Source: Paracoccus aestuarii (GTDB lineage Bacteria; Pseudomonadota; Alphaproteobacteria; Rhodobacterales; Rhodobacteraceae). Taken from it: a stretch of 64,000 nucleotides of DNA. The notes beneath the pieces were generated by a model. That model was not told where the DNA came from. It did no database searches and worked only from the letters and a program-made list of their open reading frames with translations. How positions within the stretch are numbered: position 1 is the stretch's first letter; every line of letters starts with the position of its first letter. A program made the position numbers and the translations under genes. Positions 43,912-53,209 of this stretch are shown here, piece by piece. The stretch is taken from positions 2,777,001 to 2,841,000 of the forward strand of contig NZ_CP067169.1 in NCBI RefSeq assembly GCF_028553885.1, in the 5' to 3' direction.

Positions 43912-45822
43912 ATGACCCCTGACGGCCGGCCCCTGCCCGTGGACGCGATCCGCGACGACCTGACCCTGTCGGGGCTGAACCTGATCGGCCAGGCGCTGTC
44001 GATCTTCGACGCCGATCTGCGGCTGGCGGTGGCCAACCGGCAGTATCAGGCGATGTTCGACCTGCCCGACGCGCTGACCCGTCCCGGCACGCATTTCGAG
44101 GACACGATCCGCTATCTGGCCCGGCGCGGCGAATATGGCCGGGTCATGGACCCCGAATCGGCGGTGGCGCTGCGCGTGGCCCAGGCCCGGACCTTTCAGC
44201 CGCATTACTTCGAACGCGAACGCGCAGACGGCCGGTGGGTCGCGGTCGAGGGGGCGCCCCTGACCCAAGGGGGCTGGGTCACGGTCTATACCGACATCAC
44301 CGACATCAAGCGCCAGGAATCGCTCTTGCGCGCGCGGTCGGACGCGCTGTCCGAACAGGTGCTGCGGAATGCCGAACGGCTGGCGGCGGCCAACCGCAAG
44401 CTGGCTGCGACCAACGCGGCCCTGTCCGAGGCGCAGCGCGTCCTGACCCGGACCGAGGCGCGCACCCGGCAGGTGACGGAAATGGTCCCCGCCCATATCG
44501 CGCATATGGATGCGGGATACCGCTACACCTTCTCGAACCGGCGGCTGCCGGTGGTCTTTCCGGGCGCTGCGGGCGACATCGTCGGGCTGACGCTGGACCA
44601 GGCCCTGGGGGCGGCCACGGCCGAGACGCTGCGCCCCTTCATGGACCGCGCCTTGGCGGGCGAGCCGCAGGTCTTCGAGATCACGCATCCCACATCCGGG
44701 CGGCGCATCCGCATCGCGCTGACGCCCGATCGCGACGGCCAGGGGGTCTATATCCTCTCCACCGATGTCAGCGCCGAGGTGCAGGCCCGCGAGGCCTTGG
44801 CCCATGCCGCGCGGCGCAACCTGGCGGCGCGGCTGACATCGGGCATGGCGCATGATTTCGGCAACCTGCTGACGATCATCCTGGGCCTGCAGGCGCGGCT
44901 GGCGGCGCGCGACCTGCCGCCCGACGCGGCCGAGGACGTGCATGGCACCCTGGCCGCCGCCCGTCGGGGGGCGGCGCTGCTGGACCGGCTGGCGCGGATC
45001 ACCGGGGCGCGCGAACCCGCGCTGGAGCCCACGGATGTCGCGGCCCTGCTGGGCGATCTGGCGGCGCTGGCCCGGCCCTCGCTGGCCGAGGGCACGCGAC
45101 TGGACCTGGCCCTGTCCCTGCCTGCGGGGCAGTTGCTGGTCGATCCGGGCGCGCTGCAGGATTCCGCGCTGAACCTGATCCTGAACGCCAATGCCGCGAT
45201 CGCGCCGCCAGGCGTCATCACGCTGAAGGCCCGGCGCAACGGCGACTGGCTGGAGGTGACGGTGGGCGATACCGGCCCGGGCTTCACCCCCGAGGCGCTG
45301 ACCCGCGCGACCGAGCCCTTCTTCACCACCAAGAAGGGCCAGGGATCGGGGCTGGGCCTGTCCATGGTCTATGACCAGACCAAGATGGTCGGCGGCACGA
45401 TGCGCCTGTCGAACGGGCCGCGCGGCGCGCAGGTGATGCTGCGCCTGCCATGGCGGCCCGTGGCGCGACGCATGGTCCTGCTGGTCGAGGATGACGACCA
45501 GATCCGCGCCGAGGTCCGCGACCAGCTGACCGCGATCGGCCATGCGGTGATCGAGGCCGCGACCCTGACCGAGGCCCGCGCCCTGGCCGATCTGCCGGGG
45601 CTGGAGGTGATCCTGTCCGACCTGCAGCTGGGCGACGGGCTGGGCACCGATCTGGCGGATGCGCTGCCCGCCGGGGTGGCGCTGGTGCTGATGACCTCGC
45701 TGCCGCCGGGCGATCCGCTGCGGGCGGCGGCCAAGGGGCCGGTCCTGACCAAGCCCTTCACCCCGTCCCGGCTGGCCGCCATCCTGGCCGCCCCCGACCG
45801 TCCCGAACCGGAGGCCCCATGA
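43912..45822 (+). CDS. soluble PAS-domain hybrid sensor histidine kinase
   Basis: The protein has 636 aa from MTPDGRPLPVDAIRDDLTLS; a cggaggaag site precedes the ATG. No membrane segment or signal peptide is seen, so it senses inside the cell. In order: a PAS-7-type domain (about 18-130), a coiled-coil linker (135-185), a second PAS-like domain (185-295), the HisKA helix with phospho-acceptor His314 in SGMAHDFGNLL, an HATPase domain with NLILNANAAI and FFTTKKGQGSGLGLSMVY, and a C-terminal receiver with Asp570 in LSDLQLGDG. It overlaps the response regulator by 4 bases. It probably controls the divergent liv-type operon. Confidence 0.9.
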   Translation: MTPDGRPLPVDAIRDDLTLSGLNLIGQALSIFDADLRLAVANRQYQAMFDLPDALTRPGTHFEDTIRYLARRGEYGRVMDPESAVALRVAQARTFQPHYFERERADGRWVAVEGAPLTQGGWVTVYTDITDIKRQESLLRARSDALSEQVLRNAERLAAANRKLAATNAALSEAQRVLTRTEARTRQVTEMVPAHIAHMDAGYRYTFSNRRLPVVFPGAAGDIVGLTLDQALGAATAETLRPFMDRALAGEPQVFEITHPTSGRRIRIALTPDRDGQGVYILSTDVSAEVQAREALAHAARRNLAARLTSGMAHDFGNLLTIILGLQARLAARDLPPDAAEDVHGTLAAARRGAALLDRLARITGAREPALEPTDVAALLGDLAALARPSLAEGTRLDLALSLPAGQLLVDPGALQDSALNLILNANAAIAPPGVITLKARRNGDWLEVTVGDTGPGFTPEALTRATEPFFTTKKGQGSGLGLSMVYDQTKMVGGTMRLSNGPRGAQVMLRLPWRPVARRMVLLVEDDDQIRAEVRDQLTAIGHAVIEAATLTEARALADLPGLEVILSDLQLGDGLGTDLADALPAGVALVLMTSLPPGDPLRAAAKGPVLTKPFTPSRLAAILAAPDRPEPEAP

Positions 45823-46520
45823 CCGATGCCCCGCTGATCGCCGTCCTGGATGACGAACCCGAGATCCGCCGGCTGCTGGCCGCGGCGCTGGAACAGGCCG
45901 GGTTCCGCACCCAGAGCTTCGGCCGCGCCACCGAGTTCGAGGCCGCCCTGCGGCGCATCACGCCCGATGCCTGCCTGATCGACCTGGGCCTGCCCGACCG
46001 CGACGGGCTGGCGCTGGTCCACCGGCTGGCGGCGGATAGCGGGGCGGCGATCATCATCGTCTCGGGGCGCGCGCAGGTCCAGGACCGGGTGACGGGGCTG
46101 GAGCTGGGGGCGGACGACTACATCACCAAGCCCTTCGAGCCGGCCGAGGTGGTGGCCCGCATCCGCGCCCGCCTACGCCGCCCGGCGCAAGGCGCGGCCA
46201 GCCGGCCCCAGACCCTGCGTTTCGCGGGCTGGACGGCGGATTTCGACCGTTACCTGCTGATCGCGCCGGACGGGGCCGAGACGCCGCTGAGCCATGCCGA
46301 GGCCGAGGTGCTGCGCATGTTCACCGACAATCCCCGGCGCCTGATCACCCGTTCGCAGATGCTGGAGACCTTGGGCGGCACCGCGGGCGACAGCTTCGAC
46401 CGGGCGATGGATGTGCGCATCTCGCGGCTGCGGACCAAGCTGGGCGAGGACCCCAAGAACCCGCGCCTGATCAAGACGATCTATGGCGCGGGATACATCT
46501 TTCTGGCCGAGATCGGCTGA
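45819..46520 (+). CDS. OmpR-type response regulator
   Basis: The protein has 233 aa. The receiver domain has the acidic pair in VLDDEPE (10-12), phospho-acceptor Asp55 in CLIDLGLPDRDG, and Lys in YITKPFEP. The C-terminal winged helix (about 135-230) has LSHAEAEVLRMFTDNPRRLI and RAMDVRISRLRTKLGEDPKN, then TIYGAGYIFLAE. It is translationally coupled to the hybrid kinase (ATGA overlap), whose own receiver suggests either a phosphorelay or a regulatory receiver. A strong hairpin follows its stop. Confidence 0.93.
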   Translation: MTDAPLIAVLDDEPEIRRLLAAALEQAGFRTQSFGRATEFEAALRRITPDACLIDLGLPDRDGLALVHRLAADSGAAIIIVSGRAQVQDRVTGLELGADDYITKPFEPAEVVARIRARLRRPAQGAASRPQTLRFAGWTADFDRYLLIAPDGAETPLSHAEAEVLRMFTDNPRRLITRSQMLETLGGTAGDSFDRAMDVRISRLRTKLGEDPKNPRLIKTIYGAGYIFLAEIG

Positions 46521-46543
46521 GACCCCCGCCACCGCTATGGGCT

Positions 46544-46580
46544 GCGAAAGCCGCCCCCCATCGAGGGGGGCGGCTTTCGC
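46544..46580. terminator. 16-bp perfect hairpin, likely bidirectional terminator
   Basis: The arm 46544-46559 (starting GCGAAAGCCG) is exactly complementary to 46565-46580, with a 5-base loop. It lies between the convergent response-regulator and aldehyde-dehydrogenase genes, so it can serve both strands. There is no long T tract on either side. Confidence 0.65.
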
Positions 46581-46654
46581 GCGTGGCACGGGTCGTGCCC
46601 CGCGGTCCCCATCCCCCGGGCGCGGGTTTCGGGCGGCGCGCTGGCAAGGGGGGT

Positions 46655-46704
46655 CCGGGGGGACGGGACGTCCCCCCGGCCTCCGCCTGCCCCAGGGGGC
46701 AGGC
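46655..46704. repeat. two further GC hairpins between response regulator and aldehyde dehydrogenase
   Basis: CCGGGGGGACG-GGA-CGTCCCCCCGG (46655-46679) is a perfect 11-bp stem with a 3-base loop. GCCTGCCCC and GGGGCAGGC (46685-46704) form a 9-bp stem with a 2-base loop. They directly follow the aldehyde dehydrogenase stop on the minus strand and may be its terminator or a repeat element of this lineage. Confidence 0.6.
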
Positions 46705-46710
46705 CGGGTC

Positions 46711-48162
46711 TCAGGCGTCGCGGTCCCACCCGCTGATGGCCTTGCTGTCCATGAACTCCTCCAGCCCCATCACGCCGCCCTCGCGGGCGCGGCCGGATTT
46801 CTTGACGCCGCCGAAGGCCGATCCGGCCCCGCGCGATTCGCCGTTCATCTCGACCATGCCCGACCGCAGCTGACGCGCCACCCGGTTGCGCCGGGCGCCG
46901 TCCTGGCTCTGGACATAGTTCGTCAGGCCGTAGGGCGTGTCATTGGCGATGGCCACGGCCTCCTCCTCGCTGTCGAAGGGGATGATAGACAGGACCGGGC
47001 CGAAGATCTCCTGCTGCGCGATGGTCATGTCGTTGGACACGTCGGCAAAGACCGTGGGCCGCACGAAATAGCCGCGATTGACGCCCTCGGGCAGGCCGGT
47101 GCCGCCCGCGACCAGGCGTGCGCCCTCGTCGATGCCCGCCTGGATCAGGTCCTGGATCTTGGACCACTGGTCCTTGCTGACCACCGGGCCGATATGACGC
47201 CCCGGCTGATGGGCCGATGCGACGCCCGTCTCCTCGGCCACGCGGGCCGCCACCTCGACCGCGCGGTCATAGGCCGAGCGTTCGACCAGCATCCGCGTCG
47301 GTGCGTTGCAGGACTGGCCCGTGTTGTAGAAGCAGTGCCGCGCGCCCCGCACCACCGCCTTGTCGTCGGCATCGGCGAAGACGATATTCGCCCCCTTGCC
47401 GCCCAGCTCCAGCACGACCTTCTTCAGGCTGTCGGCCGCCGCCTTGCTGATCGCGATGCCGGCGCGGGTCGATCCGGTGAAGCTGATCATCTCGACATCG
47501 GGATGCACGGTCAGCTGGCTGCCCACGCCCGCCCCGTCGCCGTTCACCAGGTTGAAGACGCCCGGCGGCACGCCCGCCTCGTCCAGCACCTCGGCAAAGA
47601 CCAGCGAGGACAGGGGCGCGATCTCGGACGGTTTCAGCACGCAGGTATCGCCCGCCAGCAGCGCCGGGATGACCTTCAGCGTGACCTGGTTCATGGGCCA
47701 GTTCCAGGGCGTGATCAGCCCCACGACGCCCACCGGCTCCCATGCGACCATGCTGGTCGGGGCGTGATCCCCGAGCGGTCGGACGAACCGGAAATCCTTG
47801 AAGGCGGCGATGAAGTTGCGGATATGCGACGACCCGGCCTCGGCCTGGTCGGCCAAGGCCATGTCCTGCGGCGCGCCCATCTCCAGGCTGGTCGCGCGGG
47901 CGATGTCGGGCTTGCGCCGCTCATAGACCTCCAGGATCCGTTCGACGACGGCCAGGCGGTCCTCGGGCGGGGTCGCGGACCAGGACGGAAAGGCGCGTTT
48001 GGCCGCGGCCACCGCCCGGTCCGTATCCGCCTGATCGCCGAGCGAGATCACGGCCACGGCCTCCTCGGTCGAGGGGTCGATCACCTCCAGGTCGCGCGCC
48101 GCCGCAGGGTCGACCCAGGCCCCGTCGATGTAGAATTTCCGTTTGTCCAGCAGATCGGCCAT
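46711..48162 (-). CDS. NAD(P)-dependent aldehyde dehydrogenase
   Basis: The protein has 483 aa from MADLLDKRKFYIDGAWVDPA; an aggaggatgtc ribosome site fixes this start, and a longer upstream frame is discarded. The catalytic Cys285 is in NTGQSCNAPTRM and the general base Glu is in LELGGKGANI. The cofactor loop is FTGSTRAGIAISKA, and ITPWNWPMNQ is the usual structural motif. It oxidises an aldehyde to the acid; the substrate cannot be deduced. It is transcribed alone and is divergent from the peroxiredoxin gene. Confidence 0.93.
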   Translation of the reverse strand: MADLLDKRKFYIDGAWVDPAAARDLEVIDPSTEEAVAVISLGDQADTDRAVAAAKRAFPSWSATPPEDRLAVVERILEVYERRKPDIARATSLEMGAPQDMALADQAEAGSSHIRNFIAAFKDFRFVRPLGDHAPTSMVAWEPVGVVGLITPWNWPMNQVTLKVIPALLAGDTCVLKPSEIAPLSSLVFAEVLDEAGVPPGVFNLVNGDGAGVGSQLTVHPDVEMISFTGSTRAGIAISKAAADSLKKVVLELGGKGANIVFADADDKAVVRGARHCFYNTGQSCNAPTRMLVERSAYDRAVEVAARVAEETGVASAHQPGRHIGPVVSKDQWSKIQDLIQAGIDEGARLVAGGTGLPEGVNRGYFVRPTVFADVSNDMTIAQQEIFGPVLSIIPFDSEEEAVAIANDTPYGLTNYVQSQDGARRNRVARQLRSGMVEMNGESRGAGSAFGGVKKSGRAREGGVMGLEEFMDSKAISGWDRDA

Positions 48163-48294
48163 GACATCCTCCTGTTCCTTGTCCCGGCAAAGCCTGTCAC
48201 CCCGGCGCCGCATCCGCAAGGGCGCCGGGGCACTGGCAATCCGCGCCGCCTGACCTATGTTGAGCCGGAAGGACATCAACCGAAAGGACGCCAC

Positions 48295-48951
48295 ATGTCA
48301 TTGCGCATCGGCGACACCGCCCCCGATTTCACCGCCGAATCCACCGAAGGCCAGATCCGGTTCCACGACTGGATCGGCGACAGCTATGCGATCGTCTTCA
48401 GCCATCCGCGCGACTTCACCCCGGTCTGCACGACGGAATTCGGCGCGGTGGCCCAGCTGGCCCCGGAATTCGAGAAGCGCGGCACCAAGGTGCTGGGCGT
48501 GTCCGTGGACAGCGTCGACGACCACCACAAATGGAAGGCCGATATCGGCAAGGTCGCGGGCGTGCCGGCGAATTTCGCCATCATCGACGACAGCGACCTG
48601 ACCGTGGCCAAGGCCTATGACATGCTGCCCGCCGAATACTACCTGCCCTCCGAAGGCCGCACGCCCGCGCATTCGGCGACGGTCCGCACGGTCTTCATCA
48701 TCGGGCCGGACAAAAAAGTCCGGCTGACCATGACCTATCCGATGTCCGTGGGCCGCAACTTCGCCGAGATCATGCGCGCGCTGGACGCGGTGCGAAAGAC
48801 CGACGGCGTGCCGCTGGCCACCCCCGCCAACTGGGTGCCGGGCCAGGACGTGATCGTCGCCCTTTCGCTGGATGACAAGGCCGCCGAGGACCGATTCGGG
48901 CCGCTGGACATCAAGCTGCCCTATCTGCGCTATGCCAAGGATCCCGCCTGA
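48295..48951 (+). CDS. 1-Cys peroxiredoxin (Prx6 type)
   Basis: A 218-aa thiol peroxidase of the cytosol that reduces hydroperoxides. The peroxidatic cysteine is Cys45 in HPRDFTPVCTTEFG. Length and the C-terminal segment (NWVPGQDVIVALSL) match the Prx6/1-Cys class, which has an extended C-terminal domain, rather than AhpC. The C-terminus has LPYLRYAKDP, as in Prx6 proteins. The last 22 bases overlap the end of the convergent glycosyltransferase gene. Confidence 0.93.
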   Translation: MSLRIGDTAPDFTAESTEGQIRFHDWIGDSYAIVFSHPRDFTPVCTTEFGAVAQLAPEFEKRGTKVLGVSVDSVDDHHKWKADIGKVAGVPANFAIIDDSDLTVAKAYDMLPAEYYLPSEGRTPAHSATVRTVFIIGPDKKVRLTMTYPMSVGRNFAEIMRALDAVRKTDGVPLATPANWVPGQDVIVALSLDDKAAEDRFGPLDIKLPYLRYAKDPA

Positions 48952-49925
48952 TCCATCGCGCTGGCCCGTGCCTTGGCGCGGGCCAGATAGGCGCGGGCGA
49001 CCGTGCCGTTCATATGGGCCAGCATCCAGCGCCGCATCCGGTATTTGCGCCGCCGCATGGCCACCCCCAGATACATCTTGCGGTCCCGGTTCAGCAAGGA
49101 CAGGCGCCGGCGCAGCGGCAGCTGGCGGCGCGGCGGCATCAGGTCCGCGATGCGGCGGGCGTGGAACTGCCAGATCGCGCCCAGGCTGGTCGGCAGGATC
49201 CAGGGCTTGTTGTTGACCACGTAATGCACGACCGCGGGCGCATCGGGAAAATCGGCCGCCTGCTTGTAGGATCCGGGATCGGAATAGGTGTTGAATCGCG
49301 CCTCCAGCGGCAGGATGCGCCCATGGGCCGCGATGTTGATCGCGGACTGATCCTCGCTCAGCAGCGGGCGCTCCGGGTCCGACAGCAGCTCCAGACAGCG
49401 GGCGGCCACGCCCTCGCGCCGCCAGACCGGCAGGTTCATGACCAAGAGCCCCGCATTGACATAGCTGCCGATGACATGGCCGGTGGCGGCGACCTCGACC
49501 GGGTCGGGGCTGGGGCAGGGCACGGCGGCGACCACCGCATCGCCCAGATCGACCCGCGCCAGCAGCGACAGGTCGTCCATCACCACCATGTCGCAATCCA
49601 TGTAGATGGCGCGGTCCTCGGCCGGGAACAGGTCCGGGATCAGCAGACGCAGATAGGTGCTGCGCGTCAGATGCGACCGCGCGACCGCGATGTGGTCGAA
49701 GGCGTCGCGCGCCACCTCGACCCGGTCGATGGAAACCCCCAAGCGGTCGGCCAGCGCATCGATGCGGGCGCGGTTTTCCGGGCCGATCCCCATGTCCAGC
49801 ACGGCAAAGCGCGCATCGGGGTTGTGAAAGGCCGCCGAGGCGATCAGCACCATCACGCCCGCGGCGTAATTGTCGTCCGATCCGGTCACGATGAACATGG
49901 CTGTGGTGTCCTCAATCGCGCTCAT
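48930..49925 (-). CDS. family 8 glycosyltransferase
   Basis: The protein has 331 aa from MSAIEDTTAMFIVTGSDDNY. The GT-A fold of GT8 has DLFPAEDRAIYMDCDMVVMD with the metal-binding DxD (Asp-Cys-Asp). NAGLLVMNL and SEDQSAINIAAHGRI are the two other hallmark motifs, and VVHYVVNNKPW holds the third metal-site His. A basic C-terminal tail (residues about 275-310; RRRKYRMRRWML) could bind the membrane surface. It probably adds hexose to a surface glycan or lipid. It forms a two-gene unit with the upstream transferase (7-bp gap) and overlaps the peroxiredoxin gene by 22 bp tail to tail. Confidence 0.88.
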   Translation of the reverse strand: MSAIEDTTAMFIVTGSDDNYAAGVMVLIASAAFHNPDARFAVLDMGIGPENRARIDALADRLGVSIDRVEVARDAFDHIAVARSHLTRSTYLRLLIPDLFPAEDRAIYMDCDMVVMDDLSLLARVDLGDAVVAAVPCPSPDPVEVAATGHVIGSYVNAGLLVMNLPVWRREGVAARCLELLSDPERPLLSEDQSAINIAAHGRILPLEARFNTYSDPGSYKQAADFPDAPAVVHYVVNNKPWILPTSLGAIWQFHARRIADLMPPRRQLPLRRRLSLLNRDRKMYLGVAMRRRKYRMRRWMLAHMNGTVARAYLARAKARASAMDQAGSLA

Positions 49926-49932
49926 GGCCGCA

Positions 49933-50724
49933 TCACCCGGCCATCCAGGCACGGCGTAGCCAGTCGATATTGCCGATGCGCCGATACCACCGGCCCCCGC
50001 GCCCGGCAAGCACGTCGGCCATCTTGGGCGCGCCCGCGAACAACACGATCCTGGCACCGGGCGGGCAGGCCGGGTCGCGCAGCCAGCTGGCCGGCCCGCG
50101 CCCGACGCAGTGGTTCTTGAAGCTGACGCACCAGTCGCGCGGCCAATAGGTCATCGCCCCCTGCCCGTCCAGGATGTCGCTGACCATCTGCTGTTCATGC
50201 TCGTATCGGTCGGCCGCGGCGCCGGGATCGGCCAGATAGCGGTCCAGCACCTCCGGATGGCTGCCGATGACGAAGCGGAAGACCGAGGTATTGCCGACCA
50301 TGTGCAGGAACCGGTCGCGCGCGGGGTTGATCCGGCGCAGGGGCTTGGGGCGGAACAGGTCGTCGTCGCGGATGATGCAGACATCGCCCGGATGGTCCAG
50401 GAACGGCCCCAGATCGCCCAGCACCACCAGGTCCAGATCCAGAAACAGCGCCGTCCCCGACAGGGGCGCACCCGGTCCGCCCAGATCGCGCCGGAACAGC
50501 GCCAGCTTGCGCCAGCGCGTGTCGCCCCGCCCCGGCGGCAGGCCCAGTTCCGGCAGGGGCAGCGGCTCGACCCGCGCATCCAGCCCCGCGGGATCGTCGG
50601 TGAAGCAGATGAAGCGATGCGGCCGGTCCAGGTGCCGCGCCACCTGCGCGGCCAGCCGGTTCACGTCCTGCGCCGAATAGAGCGTGCCCCATTTCATCGT
50701 CAGGATCTTCAGACCATCGTCCAT
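49933..50724 (-). CDS. putative glycosyltransferase with DxD motif
   Basis: A 263-aa protein that starts MDDGLKILTMKWGTLYSAQD. It shows RFICFTDDPAGLD, typical of nucleotide-sugar enzymes, and TALFLDLDLVVLGDLGPFLD with the DxD metal site. WPRDWCVSFKNHC lies near the C-terminus. This pattern is common in Rhodobacterales proteins annotated simply as glycosyltransferase; I cannot assign a CAZy family with certainty. It is transcribed first in the pair with the GT8 gene. The sugar donor and acceptor are unknown. Confidence 0.75.
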   Translation of the reverse strand: MDDGLKILTMKWGTLYSAQDVNRLAAQVARHLDRPHRFICFTDDPAGLDARVEPLPLPELGLPPGRGDTRWRKLALFRRDLGGPGAPLSGTALFLDLDLVVLGDLGPFLDHPGDVCIIRDDDLFRPKPLRRINPARDRFLHMVGNTSVFRFVIGSHPEVLDRYLADPGAAADRYEHEQQMVSDILDGQGAMTYWPRDWCVSFKNHCVGRGPASWLRDPACPPGARIVLFAGAPKMADVLAGRGGRWYRRIGNIDWLRRAWMAG

Positions 50725-50797
50725 TGCCGGGCTTTCCCTTGGGGCTTCGGGTCAATCTGTCGCATGGCGCGGCCGGGGTAAAGCCGCCCGGAACGCG

Positions 50798-50822
50798 AAA
50801 GGCCCCCGCATGGGGGGCCTTT
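50798..50822 (-). terminator. terminator downstream of pnp
   Basis: AAAGGCCCCC and GGGGGCCTTT arms surround a short GCAT loop, 24 bases after the pnp stop on the minus strand. On that strand the stem ends in CCTTT. It also separates pnp from the glycosyltransferase pair. Confidence 0.75.
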
Positions 50823-50845
50823 GCAACAGCGTGGAACGGGTCCGA

Positions 50846-52987
50846 TCACTCGGCGGTCTGTTCCTGCTTCTCGTCGATCTCGGCACCGGTCTCCTGATCG
50901 ACCATCTTCATGCCCAGACGGACCTTGCCGCGGTCGTCGAAGCCCAGCAGCTTGACCTTGACCTCCTGGCCCTCCTTCAGGATCTCGTTCGGGTGACCCA
51001 GACGGCGGTTGGCGATCTGGCTGACATGGACCAGCCCGTCGCGCTTGCCGAAGAAGTTCACGAAGGCGCCGAAATCGACCAGCTTGACCACCTTGCCGGT
51101 GTAGATCTTGCCTTCCTCCGGCTCGGCCACGATCGAATAGATCATGTCATAGGCCTTCTTGATCGAATCGGCATTGGCCGAGGCGATCTTGATCACGCCG
51201 TCGTCGTTGATGTCGACCTTGGCGCCCGAGACCTCGACGATCTCGCGGATGACCTTGCCGCCCGAGCCGATCACTTCGCGGATCTTGTCGGTCGGGATCT
51301 GCATCGTCTCGATGCGCGGCGCGTGCTCGCTGAACTCGCGACGGCCTTCGGTCAGGGCGTTGCCCATCTCGCGCAGGATGTGCAGACGGCCGTCCTTGGC
51401 CTGGGCCAGGGCCTGCTCCATGATCTGGGGCGTGATGCCCGCGACCTTGATGTCCATCTGCAGCGACGTGATCCCGTTCTCGGTCCCCGCCACCTTGAAG
51501 TCCATGTCGCCCAGGTGATCCTCGTCGCCCAGGATGTCGGTCAACACCGCGAAACGGCCGTCATCCTCCAGGATCAGGCCCATCGCGACGCCGGCGACCG
51601 GCGCCTTGAGCGGCACGCCCGCATCCATCATCGACAGCGAACCGCCGCAGACCGACGCCATCGAGCTGGAACCGTTCGATTCGGTGATCTCGGACACGAC
51701 GCGGATGGTGTAGGGGAAGTCCGTCGCCGCGGGCAGAACCGCCTGCAGCGCGCGCCATGCCAGCTTGCCATGGCCGATCTCGCGGCGGCCGGGGCTGCCC
51801 ACACGACCCACTTCACCGACCGAATAGGGCGGGAAGTTGTAATGCAGCAGGAAGTTCGAACGCGAATTGCCGTGCAGCGCGTCGATGATCTGCTCATCGT
51901 CGCCGGTGCCCAGCGTGGTCACGACCAGCGCCTGCGTCTCGCCGCGGGTGAACAGCGACGATCCGTGGGTGCGCGGCAGGATGCCGACTTCGGACACGAT
52001 CGGACGGACGGTCTTGGTGTCGCGGCCGTCGATGCGGGCGCCGCCGCTGATGATGTCGCCGCGCAGGATGCCCGATTCCAGCTTTTTCAGCGCCGAACCC
52101 AGGTTGGCATCGGCCAGCTCGTCCTCGGTCAGACCGGCCTTCACCTTGTCCTTGGCGGCGGCGATTGCGTCCTGACGCTCGGACTTGTCGCGGATCGCGT
52201 AAGCCGCGCGCATGTCGGCCTCGCCCAGCGACTTCACGCGGTTGTAGAGCGCGCTGTAATCGGGCGACTGGAAGTCGAAGGGCTCCTTGGCGGCTTCCTC
52301 GGCCAGGTCGATGATCAGGTCGATCACCGGCTTGATCGCGTCATGGCCGAACTTGACCGCGCCCAGCATCTCTTCCTCGGTCAGCTCATAGGCTTCCGAT
52401 TCGACCATCATCACCGCGTCGGCGGTGCCGGCGATGACCAGGTCCAGGCGCTGTTCGGGGTTGTTGCGCAGCTGGTCCATGTCCTGGACCTCGGGGTTCA
52501 GCACGTATTCGCCGTTCGAGAACCCGACCCGCGCACCCGCGATCGGACCCATGAAGGGCACGCCCGAGATGGTCAGCGCGGCACTGGCGGCGATCATCGC
52601 GACGATGTCGGGATCGTTGACCAGGTCGTGGCTCAGCACGGTGCACATCACCAGGACTTCATGCTTGAAGCCGGGGGCGAAGAGCGGGCGGATCGGCCGG
52701 TCGATCAGGCGCGCGGTCAGCGTCTCCTTCTCCGACGGACGCGCCTCGCGCTTGAAGAAGCCGCCCGGGACCTTGCCGGCGGCATAGTATTTTTCCTGGT
52801 AATGCACCGTCAGCGGAAAGAAGTCCTGACCGGGCTTCGGCGCCTTCGCGAAGGTGACGTTGGCCATGACGCTGGTCTCACCCAGGGTGGCGATGACGCT
52901 GCCGTCGGCCTGGCGGGCGACCTTGCCCGTTTCCAGCGTGAGCGTTTCCTGGCCCCACTGGATGGATTTCTTCACTTCATCAAACAT
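50846..52987 (-). CDS. pnp: polyribonucleotide nucleotidyltransferase (PNPase)
   Basis: The 713-aa phosphorolytic 3'-5' exoribonuclease of the degradosome. It starts [20 protein letters not shown]; a longer frame upstream lacks homology. Two RNase PH domains contain [20 protein letters not shown] (first) and [20 protein letters not shown] (second), with [19 protein letters not shown] as the catalytic Asp region. The KH domain (about 555-612) has [15 protein letters not shown], and the S1 domain (about 622-690) has [20 protein letters not shown]. Length fits the family. It is separated from rpsO by an extra gene, unlike the usual rpsO-pnp pair. Confidence 0.97.
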   Translation of the reverse strand: MFDEVKKSIQWGQETLTLETGKVARQADGSVIATLGETSVMANVTFAKAPKPGQDFFPLTVHYQEKYYAAGKVPGGFFKREARPSEKETLTARLIDRPIRPLFAPGFKHEVLVMCTVLSHDLVNDPDIVAMIAASAALTISGVPFMGPIAGARVGFSNGEYVLNPEVQDMDQLRNNPEQRLDLVIAGTADAVMMVESEAYELTEEEMLGAVKFGHDAIKPVIDLIIDLAEEAAKEPFDFQSPDYSALYNRVKSLGEADMRAAYAIRDKSERQDAIAAAKDKVKAGLTEDELADANLGSALKKLESGILRGDIISGGARIDGRDTKTVRPIVSEVGILPRTHGSSLFTRGETQALVVTTLGTGDDEQIIDALHGNSRSNFLLHYNFPPYSVGEVGRVGSPGRREIGHGKLAWRALQAVLPAATDFPYTIRVVSEITESNGSSSMASVCGGSLSMMDAGVPLKAPVAGVAMGLILEDDGRFAVLTDILGDEDHLGDMDFKVAGTENGITSLQMDIKVAGITPQIMEQALAQAKDGRLHILREMGNALTEGRREFSEHAPRIETMQIPTDKIREVIGSGGKVIREIVEVSGAKVDINDDGVIKIASANADSIKKAYDMIYSIVAEPEEGKIYTGKVVKLVDFGAFVNFFGKRDGLVHVSQIANRRLGHPNEILKEGQEVKVKLLGFDDRGKVRLGMKMVDQETGAEIDEKQEQTAE

Positions 52988-53168
52988 CGGATGTCCTCTG
53001 GGGATGTGCCGGCCCTCCGGCCACCCCGTGTCATATGGCGGCCCCATTGCCGCCGACCCCAATCCTCTCGCGTCCGCCGGGGTCAGTGCGTCACGTCACA
53101 GATGTCTGCGGAATACAGGAAAATGGCGGCCTTGGAAAGTGCCCCCACCGGGGCGGACCCCGGGGGGC

Positions 53169-53196
53169 GGGCGGCGCGACCGCAGCCCCGCCGCCC
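53169..53196 (-). terminator. GC-rich hairpin after the Ala/Pro-rich gene, possible terminator
   Basis: GGGCGGCG (53169-53176) pairs with CGCCGCCC (53189-53196), starting 14 bases beyond the stop codon. No T tract follows, so read-through into pnp is possible. Confidence 0.35.
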
Positions 53197-53209
53197 GTCC
53201 GGCATCGGG

